The notes below the pieces were generated by a model. The model was not told where the DNA came from and made no database searches. It saw nothing but the letters and a program-made list of their open reading frames with translations. DNA of 5,192 nucleotides, from NCBI GenBank assembly GCA_944382045.1, contig CALWMT010000196.1, positions 1 to 5,192 on the forward strand, written 5' to 3'. The DNA comes from an uncultured Enterocloster sp. (lineage in GTDB: Bacteria; Bacillota; Clostridia; Lachnospirales; Lachnospiraceae). Shown here piece after piece: positions 1 to 5,192 of the stretch. Position 1 is the stretch's first letter; each line of letters begins with the position of its first letter. Both the position numbers and the translations under genes were made by a program.

Positions 1-1148
1 AGCTTGAACTCATAGCTGCCGTGCGCCTGTCCGTCTCCGTAGAGAATCTTGGAGCGGCTGTAGGTGTGGTCGTGTCCCTGGAGAACCACATCGATATCGT
101 AGCGGTCAAATACCGGGGTCAGCTGGGTTCTCAGGATCATGCCGTCGGTGTCGGAGTGGTCAAGGCCGGAGCCGTAGATATCCTGATGGATGGTCACCAC
201 GCGCCACTGTACATCGGGGTGCTGCTCCACCGCCTGCTTGATAGCCAGCTCGTGCTCTGCCACATTGTAGTTGTTGGTGTTGAGCACGATGAAAAGGCCG
301 GAGCCATATGTATAGTAGTAGTCGCCTCCCGCCTGGGTCATGCCGAGGCCTGTGGGGTTGGGATTGTTGAAATGGTAGGAGTAATCCGGATTCAGGGAAT
401 CGTGGTTGCCGATGGTGGTGGCCACAGGCAGGCTCTTTAAGGCGCTGGCGGAGAGATAGCCCGCGTACTCCTCCTCCTTGGGATCGCCGGTCTTATTTAC
501 CTGATCGCCTGCGGAGATGGCAAAATTGATGCTCGGATTCTCTGCCACCGCAATATCCAGGGTGCGGTCCCAGGCAAAGCTGTCATTGCGGGCCGCTGTA
601 TTTGCTGCGCCGTCCGCGTCAGAAAGCATTCCCTCCCCCTGGGGCTGTCCCTTGGAGGCACCGATCTGGGGATCGCCAAAATACAGGATCTTTACGTTGT
701 CAAAGCTTCCTGTGCGGTATTTTTCTGCGGGCGCAGCCACCCCATTTTTACATACCGCATAATAGTAGGTGGTATTTTCCTCAAGACCGGTCACCGTAAC
801 ATAGTTATAATAATAGGTCCTTCCGCCGGTCAGGCTGGGATCCACAGGGCCGGAAAACCCGTTGAAAATCTGCATGTTCTGGCCGTCTGTGCCAAAATAC
901 ACCATGGGAGTGGGGTTCGTCCCCTCGCTGTACCAGGCAAGATTCAGCTCTGTCTCGGCACATCCCGGCGTCAGGGATACCTGGGTGTAATCCGCTGCCA
1001 TCGCGTCCCAGTTCTCCACCCAATCGCCCCAGGCCTGTCCGCCGGTCACGCTGGAATCATTGTAGTGAGTGGTTGCCGCCCAGGCCTGTGTAGCGCCCAG
1101 TGCCAGAACCCCTGCCAGAACGCAGGAAATGACTTTCTTCTTTCTCAT
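1..1148 (-). CDS. Secreted purple-acid-phosphatase-like metallophosphoesterase (3' end beyond window)
   Basis: Partial gene: 382 codons are visible from an ATG at 1148, open to the left edge without a stop. The product should be an exported calcineurin-like phosphoesterase that hydrolyses phosphate esters outside the membrane; the substrate cannot be told. Residues 1-24 form a signal peptide. Residues ~55-147 resemble the Fn3-like N-terminal domain of purple acid phosphatases, ending in a Tyr-rich strand (NTTYYYAV). The catalytic domain starts near 152 and shows the metal motifs in order: GDPQ (D159), GDQVN (D215), GNHD (N248, H249), the lone His H321, and GHDH (H359, H361). The Tyr of the purple GDxxY motif is Asn218 here, so the enzyme may lack the purple colour and use a different metal pair. 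The start is supported by GAGGG six nt upstream and by the signal peptide directly after it. The gene has its own candidate promoter, 121 nt after cobO. The family call is firm; the specificity is unknown, and a C-terminal anchor or repeats may lie outside the window. Confidence 0.9.
   Translation of the reverse strand, partial: MRKKKVISCVLAGVLALGATQAWAATTHYNDSSVTGGQAWGDWVENWDAMAADYTQVSLTPGCAETELNLAWYSEGTNPTPMVYFGTDGQNMQIFNGFSGPVDPSLTGGRTYYYNYVTVTGLEENTTYYYAVCKNGVAAPAEKYRTGSFDNVKILYFGDPQIGASKGQPQGEGMLSDADGAANTAARNDSFAWDRTLDIAVAENPSINFAISAGDQVNKTGDPKEEEYAGYLSASALKSLPVATTIGNHDSLNPDYSYHFNNPNPTGLGMTQAGGDYYYTYGSGLFIVLNTNNYNVAEHELAIKQAVEQHPDVQWRVVTIHQDIYGSGLDHSDTDGMILRTQLTPVFDRYDIDVVLQGHDHTYSRSKILYGDGQAHGSYEFK
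1077..1148 (-). other. Sec signal peptide of the phosphoesterase
   Basis: The first 24 residues have a basic start (MRKKK), a hydrophobic core rich in V, L, A and G, and an A-W-A sequence at 22-24 that fits signal peptidase I cleavage before ATTHY. Cys9 lies too early and lacks a lipobox context, so a lipoprotein is unlikely. Confidence 0.85.
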
Positions 1149-1154
1149 AGCTGT

Positions 1155-1159
1155 CCCTC
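1155..1159 (-). promoter_or_regulatory. Ribosome binding site of the phosphoesterase
   Basis: GAGGG on the minus strand stands 6 nt before the ATG at 1148. It is a moderate Shine-Dalgarno match and supports this start. Confidence 0.7.
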
Positions 1160-1184
1160 TTTCTTAAAAGAATTAGATTTCACC

Positions 1185-1197
1185 GCGGCCACGCCGC
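1185..1197 (-). other. Small GC-rich hairpin in the phosphoesterase leader
   Basis: A perfect 5-bp stem (GCGGC/GCCGC) encloses the 3-nt loop GTG. If the promoter call is right it lies within the first ~17 nt of the transcript. No U-tract follows it on either strand, so it is not a terminator. A 5'-terminal stem could protect the mRNA from decay, but this is inference. The stem is short and may be chance. Confidence 0.35.
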
Positions 1198-1207
1198 TGT
1201 TACTTTC

Positions 1208-1236
1208 AGTATAGAGAGACAATGTAAAATCTTCCA
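1208..1236 (-). promoter_or_regulatory. Candidate sigma-A promoter for the phosphoesterase
   Basis: On the minus strand TATACT (1213-1208) is a 5/6 match to the -10 consensus. Exactly 17 nt upstream is TGGAAG (1236-1231), a poor -35 with 3/6 matches. Transcription would start near 1201, giving a leader of about 50 nt. The weak -35 suggests that an activator may be needed. A perfect TTGACA at 1262-1257 has no -10 at 16-18 nt and so is not the partner. Confidence 0.45.
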
Positions 1237-1269
1237 TCGGGGTTTTGTATGGTTTGTGTCAAGTTTTTT

Positions 1270-1881
1270 CTAGTACTCCACCCCTTCCCGCGCCCCAATC
1301 CCCTTCTCGTAGGGGTGCCGCACCGCCTCCATCCGGGTCACGTAGTCCCCTCTGGCGAGCAGTGCCTCAGAAGGGTTCCTCCCTGTGAGCACAACCTCCA
1401 GCTCCTCCGGCCTTTCATCCAACAGCTCTAAGAGCCGCTTTTCGGATATCATTCCCTGGCTGCAGGCCCCAAGGGCCTCGTCCAGTATAAGCAGATCCGC
1501 GCCCCGCCGGAGGACAGCCGGCTGGTCCGTATCTGCACCGGATAAGGCCATCTGGCCGGCCGCCTCCAGGCTTTCCTTCCCGCAGGCCTCCTTCGGACAG
1601 GCCAGCCTCCAGGCCTCCTCCAAAAGCCCTCCATAATATGCGGCTGCCTCCGCCCTCTCCTCCGGCGTCATGTTCCAGGTAAAGCCAAAGGACCGCCGGC
1701 AGGGAATCAAGGTGACGCCCCCCAGCCGGGAAAGGGGCCCTATCTCCCCGGAATCATCATTTTTGAGAAACCGGGCGATAACCACCCGCTTCCCGCGGCC
1801 CGCGGCCCGAAGGGCCAGCCCCAGGGCCGCCGTGGTCTTTCCCTTCCCGTCCCCGCAGTATATATGAATCAATCCCCGCAT
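1270..1881 (-). CDS. cobO: Corrinoid (cob(I)yrinic acid a,c-diamide) adenosyltransferase, CobO/BtuR family
   Basis: A cytoplasmic enzyme of 203 residues that transfers the 5'-deoxyadenosyl group of ATP to cob(I)alamin or cob(I)yrinic acid a,c-diamide, a late step in making coenzyme B12 or in salvaging corrinoids. The family's P-loop is GDGKGKTT at 10-17, right after the typical start LIHIYC. The FGFTWNMT segment at 65-72 matches the family's GFTF region. The LILDEAL stretch at 131-137 holds the acidic pair D134/E135. VLTGRNP (164-170) and the tail HPYEKGIGAREGVEY (189-203) are family hallmarks. The protein is somewhat longer than the usual ~175-residue Firmicutes form because of an extra segment near 95-126. 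The ATG at 1881 is chosen because AGGAGG lies 7 nt upstream; it overlaps the helicase end by 13 nt. No cobalamin riboswitch precedes it, so control must come from the operon. The family is confident; the exact corrinoid substrate is not. Confidence 0.95.
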   Translation of the reverse strand: MRGLIHIYCGDGKGKTTAALGLALRAAGRGKRVVIARFLKNDDSGEIGPLSRLGGVTLIPCRRSFGFTWNMTPEERAEAAAYYGGLLEEAWRLACPKEACGKESLEAAGQMALSGADTDQPAVLRRGADLLILDEALGACSQGMISEKRLLELLDERPEELEVVLTGRNPSEALLARGDYVTRMEAVRHPYEKGIGAREGVEY

Positions 1882-3704
1882 CTCATCGCCTCCTGTGCAA
1901 ATCGGGATATGGTCTGCTTCTTGTGGCAGCGCTCCCGGACATAGAAAATGTGGAGCCGCTCCTTGGCCCTTGTCATGGCCACATAGAACATCCGCCTCTC
2001 CTCCTCCAGCTCCGGATCCAGCACTGCCTTGTGGTGGGGCGTGATTCCCTCGTTGGCGTCCAGTATGTACACCACCTGAAATTCCAGCCCCTTGCTGCTG
2101 TGCATGGTCATCAGGTTCACCCCATCCGCCTGTTCCTCTTCCTTCTGCCTCTGCTTTGCCAGCTGTTCCCTGTAGGCATCCATATGGGCGGTCCAGGCCT
2201 CAAAATCCGCGAAATCCGCCGCGCTCTCCTGGAGGCTGTCCAGCACCTGGAACAGATCCTCCTCCTGGATCTTCCGCTCCCTGGCGTACTCCTTCAGAAA
2301 ATCATCGTAGCCCACCGCCTTGCGGATGTAGTTCACCGCCCCGGCCGGAGCCATATTTTTCAGCACCCGCAGATCGTACTCCAGCTGTTCGATCCGATCC
2401 AGCATCCAGGCCTTGTCCTGGTAAAATGCCTTCACCCGCTCCCAGTCCACCTGCTCGCTCTCAAGGGCCTCCCGGCTGATGTAGCGCACCGGACGGTTGA
2501 CAATGGTGAGAAGATTCCTCCGGGATCGGTCCCCTCTGGCCGCCCGGATGTAGGCCAGGATATTTTTGGATATCCAGTGGTCGTAGAGGTTGGGCAGGCT
2601 GTCCCGCATCCGGAAGGGGATGTTGTACTCCATGAGCTTGGAAATGAGGAGCCTGGGCCCCGCGTTGGTCCGGTAGATCACCGCCATGTCCCGGTAGGGA
2701 ATGCCCATGGAGGCGTAGTCCGCCAGCTCCCTCGCAATGGTGAGATTCTCCTCCCCCTGATCCTTAAATACCCGCAGATCCACCTCCCGGCCCGCTCCCC
2801 TGGCCGCCCGTATCTCCTTTGAAAACCGGGTCTTATTGTGGACAATGAGCCGGCCCGCCGCATCCACAATGGGCTTTCTCGACCGGTAATTGGTCCCCAG
2901 AAGAATCCGCTCTGCTCCGGGATAATCCTTCTCAAAGCCCAGCATCAGCTCTGGCTTTGCTCCCCGGAACCGGTAGATGGACTGGTCATCGTCCCCCACG
3001 ATAAAGAGGTTGTTCTCCGGCAGGGCCAGCATTTTCACAATCTCATACTCAAGGCGGTTGATGTCCTGAAACTCCTCCATCAGGCTGTACTTATCTTTTT
3101 CCTGCCAGTCACCCAAAATATCCTTCCTCTGGGAAAAAAGCTCCCAGCACATGGAGAGCATATCGTCAAAATCCAGCAGGTGCCGCCTGCGCAGCTCATT
3201 CTCATAGCCCTCATACAGCCTGCGGAAAATCTCCTGGGAGCAGCTCTTGGGATAATAGTGCTCCGGGCGCATTCCCTCCCCCTTCACCGCGCTGATCTCG
3301 CTTAAAATGGATCGGACAAGCTCGGCCTCGTCCTCAGCCTCCAGCTCGGTTTTCTCCAGCATTTCCCGGATAAACAGGGTGCGCTGCTCCTCCCGCACAA
3401 TGTCAGAGGCCTGATAGCGGTAGGCCAGCTTCAAAATAAGAAAAAAGACGGAGTGGAAGGTGCCGAACGACACCCTCCCGCCGCCTTCGGGAACCATCCG
3501 CTCATACCGCTCCCGCATCTCCCGGGCCGCCGCCCGGGTGAAGGTGATCACAAGAATGGAGGAGGGGTTCACCCCCGCCTTCTCGGTCAGATAGCGGATC
3601 CGGTTGGTGATAACCGTGGTCTTTCCGGAGCCAGGCCCTGCCAGAACCAGGGCCGGCCCCTCCTTATGCCGAATGGCACGCTTTTGTCCCTCGTCAAATG
3701 CCAT
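1869..3704 (-). CDS. UvrD/PcrA-like superfamily 1A ATP-dependent DNA helicase (short form)
   Basis: A 611-residue protein expected to move 3'-5' on single-stranded DNA and unwind duplexes in repair or replication-fork rescue. Motifs in order: Q motif (FDEGQKRAI, 3-11); Walker A (AGPGSGKT, 22-29); Ia (VITFTRAAA, 52-60); Ib (FGTFHS, 80-85); II (EEFQDIN, 210-216); III (GDDDQSIYRFRGA, 237-249); IV (NYRS, 272-275); V (MTMHSSKGLEF, 532-542); VI (EEERRMFYVAMTRAKERL, 567-584). The stretch between ~375 and 525 should be the 2B subdomain. It is clearly shorter than PcrA or UvrD (about 720-750 residues) and stops soon after motif VI, so the C-terminal RNA-polymerase-binding Tudor-like region is absent. 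An oddity is Glu210 where motif II normally has Asp; the catalytic Glu211 is kept. The ATG at 3704 overlaps the gltX end by 11 nt, with a G-run 4 nt upstream as a weak ribosome site, so translation probably depends on coupling to gltX. It is not a true pcrA orthologue by length, so no symbol is given. Confidence 0.93.
   Translation of the reverse strand: MAFDEGQKRAIRHKEGPALVLAGPGSGKTTVITNRIRYLTEKAGVNPSSILVITFTRAAAREMRERYERMVPEGGGRVSFGTFHSVFFLILKLAYRYQASDIVREEQRTLFIREMLEKTELEAEDEAELVRSILSEISAVKGEGMRPEHYYPKSCSQEIFRRLYEGYENELRRRHLLDFDDMLSMCWELFSQRKDILGDWQEKDKYSLMEEFQDINRLEYEIVKMLALPENNLFIVGDDDQSIYRFRGAKPELMLGFEKDYPGAERILLGTNYRSRKPIVDAAGRLIVHNKTRFSKEIRAARGAGREVDLRVFKDQGEENLTIARELADYASMGIPYRDMAVIYRTNAGPRLLISKLMEYNIPFRMRDSLPNLYDHWISKNILAYIRAARGDRSRRNLLTIVNRPVRYISREALESEQVDWERVKAFYQDKAWMLDRIEQLEYDLRVLKNMAPAGAVNYIRKAVGYDDFLKEYARERKIQEEDLFQVLDSLQESAADFADFEAWTAHMDAYREQLAKQRQKEEEQADGVNLMTMHSSKGLEFQVVYILDANEGITPHHKAVLDPELEEERRMFYVAMTRAKERLHIFYVRERCHKKQTISRFAQEAMRCGD
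1889..1894 (-). promoter_or_regulatory. Ribosome binding site of cobO, inside the helicase gene
   Basis: A perfect AGGAGG lies 7 nt before the cobO ATG at 1881. A nearer ATG at 1886-1884 is in the helicase frame and reads straight into the helicase stop, so this site fixes the cobO start. It is the strongest Shine-Dalgarno sequence in the window. Confidence 0.9.
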
Positions 3705-5157
3705 AGGACCCCCGAAGCTTCTCTATCCCTTTGCGGATCCGCGCCAGGGATTCTTCCTTTCCCAGAACCTCCATGATCTCCGTGGCGCCTGCCGGCGTCA
3801 TCTGCTTTCCGGACACTGCGGTGCGGATGGGCCACATCACAAAGCCCGTCTTCACCCCTGTCTCGCTCACATACTGGGACAGGCGCGCATAGAGGGCATC
3901 GTTGGAAAAATCCTCCTGGGCCTCCAAAATGGGCAGTACATCCTCCAGAACCTTTAAGGATTTCTCCCCATCCGTCTTCATCTTCTTGTGGGTGTACATG
4001 GCCACGTCATAGTCCGGGAGCTCCTCAAAGAAATCGATGTGCCCCGCAATATCCGGGAACACCTCGATGCGGGTCTTCACCATAGCCGCAATCTTCTTAA
4101 GGTCCAGATCCTTCTTGATCACCGCCCGGATATAGGGCTCTGCCTTGGCATAGAAGGCGTCAAAGTCCATGGCCTTCATATACTCCCCGTTCATCCAGCG
4201 CAGCTTTGTCATATCAAACACAGCCGGGGACTTGCTCATCCGGCGGTAGTCAAACTCCTTTACCATCTCCTCCAGGGAGAAAATCTCCCGGTTGCCCTCC
4301 GGCGACCAGCCCAGAAGGGCCACATAGTTCACCACCGCAGGGGCCAGAAATCCCTGGTCAATCAGATCCTCAAAGGAGGAATGGCCGCTCCTCTTGCTGA
4401 GCTTATGATGTTCCTCGTCAGTGATCAGAGGGCAGTGCACGTATACCGGCACCTCCCAGCCAAAGGCCTCGTAGAGCCGGTTGTACTTGGGGGAGGAGGA
4501 CAGGTATTCATTTCCCCGGACCACATGGGTAATGCCCATGAGATGGTCGTCCACCACATTGGCGAAATTGTAGGTGGGGTAGCCGTCGGACTTGATGAGC
4601 ACCATATCGTCCAGCTCCGAATTGTCCACGGAAATATCCCCGTAAATCTCATCGTGGAAGGTGGTTGTCCCCGTGGTGGGATTGTTCTGCCGGATGACAA
4701 AGGGCTTGCCCGCCGCCAGGTTGGCCTCCACCTCCTCCTTGGACAAATGCAGGCAGTGCTTGTCGTAGGTCATGATCTCCTCGCCGTTCACTGTCTTTTT
4801 CAGGGATTCCAGACGCTCCTGGGTGCAGAAGCAGTAGTAGGCCTCCCCCTTCTCCACCAGCTTCTTGGCATACTCCATGTAGATGCCGGAGGCCTGGCGC
4901 TCGCTCTGGACGTAGGGACCGCAGCCCCCATCCTTATCCGGGCCCTCGTCGTGGATCAGCCCTGTGTCCTCCAGAGTCTTGTAGATGATCTCCACAGCCC
5001 CCTCCACGTACCTCTCCTGGTCCGTGTCCTCAATCCGAAGGAGGAAATCCCCGCCCTCGTGCTTGGCAATCAGATAGGCGTAAAGCGCCGTCCGCAAATT
5101 TCCCACATGCATCCGGCCCGTGGGGCTGGGCGCGTATCTCGTTCTCACTCTGCTCAT
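3694..5157 (-). CDS. gltX: Glutamyl-tRNA synthetase
   Basis: A complete class I aminoacyl-tRNA synthetase of 487 residues, the normal bacterial length. It charges tRNA-Glu with glutamate in the cytoplasm. The N-terminus RTRYAPSPTG (5-14) leads into the HIGH-type motif HVGN (17-20). RIEDTDQERY (41-50) is the family's ATP/Glu-site segment. A zinc-site pattern is present: C109, C111, C135 and H137, equivalent to the Cys-X-Cys...Cys-X-His of the E. coli enzyme. The KMSKS loop is KLSKR (252-256). MSKSPAVFDMTKLRWMNGEY (307-326) begins the helical anticodon-binding half, which runs to the C-terminus. In Clostridia with GatCAB this enzyme often also charges tRNA-Gln, but the window does not show which type this is. 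The ATG at 5157 gives the standard N-terminus; AGGAG sits 12 nt upstream, a rather long spacing. It is the first visible gene of the operon, and its 3' end overlaps the helicase start by 11 nt. Confidence 0.98.
   Translation of the reverse strand: MSRVRTRYAPSPTGRMHVGNLRTALYAYLIAKHEGGDFLLRIEDTDQERYVEGAVEIIYKTLEDTGLIHDEGPDKDGGCGPYVQSERQASGIYMEYAKKLVEKGEAYYCFCTQERLESLKKTVNGEEIMTYDKHCLHLSKEEVEANLAAGKPFVIRQNNPTTGTTTFHDEIYGDISVDNSELDDMVLIKSDGYPTYNFANVVDDHLMGITHVVRGNEYLSSSPKYNRLYEAFGWEVPVYVHCPLITDEEHHKLSKRSGHSSFEDLIDQGFLAPAVVNYVALLGWSPEGNREIFSLEEMVKEFDYRRMSKSPAVFDMTKLRWMNGEYMKAMDFDAFYAKAEPYIRAVIKKDLDLKKIAAMVKTRIEVFPDIAGHIDFFEELPDYDVAMYTHKKMKTDGEKSLKVLEDVLPILEAQEDFSNDALYARLSQYVSETGVKTGFVMWPIRTAVSGKQMTPAGATEIMEVLGKEESLARIRKGIEKLRGSYGI
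3709..3713 (-). promoter_or_regulatory. Weak ribosome binding site of the helicase, inside gltX
   Basis: A GGGGG run lies only 4 nt before the ATG at 3704 and is a poor Shine-Dalgarno match. With the 11-nt overlap it suggests that ribosomes finishing gltX re-initiate here. Confidence 0.45.
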
Positions 5158-5169
5158 AATTGTATGATT

Positions 5170-5174
5170 CTCCT
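5170..5174 (-). promoter_or_regulatory. Ribosome binding site of gltX
   Basis: AGGAG lies 12 nt before the ATG, longer than the usual 6-9. No other ATG, GTG or TTG in frame lies between them (an ATT directly before the ATG would be a rare start), and the protein N-terminus fits the family, so the ATG stands. Confidence 0.65.
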
Positions 5175-5192
5175 GAAAATATATTTTTGCGT

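Noticed and set aside
21..440. A 139-codon open frame on the plus strand near the left edge
   Set aside because: It is antisense to the phosphoesterase catalytic domain, whose metal motifs are clear, and it has no recognisable motif (rich in V, G and A).
1257..1262. A perfect TTGACA -35 hexamer on the minus strand just after cobO
   Set aside because: No -10-like hexamer lies 16-18 nt downstream. The next good one, TATACT, is 43 nt away, so it is not a working pair.
1149..1269. Possible riboswitch or small RNA in the gap before the phosphoesterase
   Set aside because: The predicted leader is only about 50 nt with a single 5-bp stem. No known riboswitch core was recognised and there is no room for one.
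1923..2822. A 299-codon open frame on the plus strand opposite the helicase
   Set aside because: Its translation is low-complexity (rich in H, P, L, V) with no recognisable domain, and it lies wholly antisense to a gene with all helicase motifs. Long antisense frames are expected from GC-biased third positions.
2838..3305. A 155-codon open frame on the plus strand
   Set aside because: It is a shadow of helicase motifs II-IV on the other strand, with no recognisable product.
5176..5187. A 12-bp A/T palindrome (AAAATATATTTT) upstream of gltX, containing a TATATT -10-like hexamer
   Set aside because: A -10 here would start the transcript at about 5171, inside the gltX ribosome binding site, and any -35 is outside the window. 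A/T-only palindromes are common in leader regions.

Overview
This window is a GC-rich stretch, with G or C favoured at third codon positions, from a Gram-positive anaerobe. It is most likely a gut Clostridia of the Lachnospiraceae type. The basis is the recognisable clostridial style of the glutamyl-tRNA synthetase and the short UvrD-like helicase, purine-rich ribosome binding sites, and a secreted purple-acid-phosphatase-like enzyme with a Gram-positive signal peptide. The genus cannot be decided from the sequence. All four genes lie on the minus strand, so the window reads biologically from right to left.

Right to centre (5157 down to 1270) is one tight three-gene unit: glutamyl-tRNA synthetase (gltX), a 611-residue superfamily 1A UvrD/PcrA-like helicase, and a CobO/BtuR-type corrinoid adenosyltransferase. 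Both junctions overlap (11 and 13 nt), so the genes are almost certainly co-transcribed and translationally coupled. Only 35 nt lie upstream of gltX, so the operon promoter is outside the window or at its edge. No cobalamin riboswitch stands before cobO; its expression must follow gltX and the helicase unless an internal promoter was missed.

Left (1269 to 1) is a 121-nt AT-richer gap followed by a secreted metallophosphoesterase that runs off the left edge. The gap carries a plausible sigma-A promoter, a small GC-rich hairpin next to the predicted transcript start, and an 11-bp-spaced direct-repeat pattern upstream of the -35. No convincing intrinsic terminator separates cobO from the phosphoesterase.

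Functionally, gltX and cobO could be linked: glutamyl-tRNA feeds tetrapyrrole and corrin synthesis in bacteria that use the C5 route, and CobO adenosylates the corrinoid. The helicase would be a passenger with a DNA repair or replication role. I see no mobile element, CRISPR array, RNA gene or clearly novel system. The most unusual details are a Glu in place of the Walker B Asp in the helicase, an extra segment in CobO, and a non-canonical metal-site pattern in the phosphoesterase.
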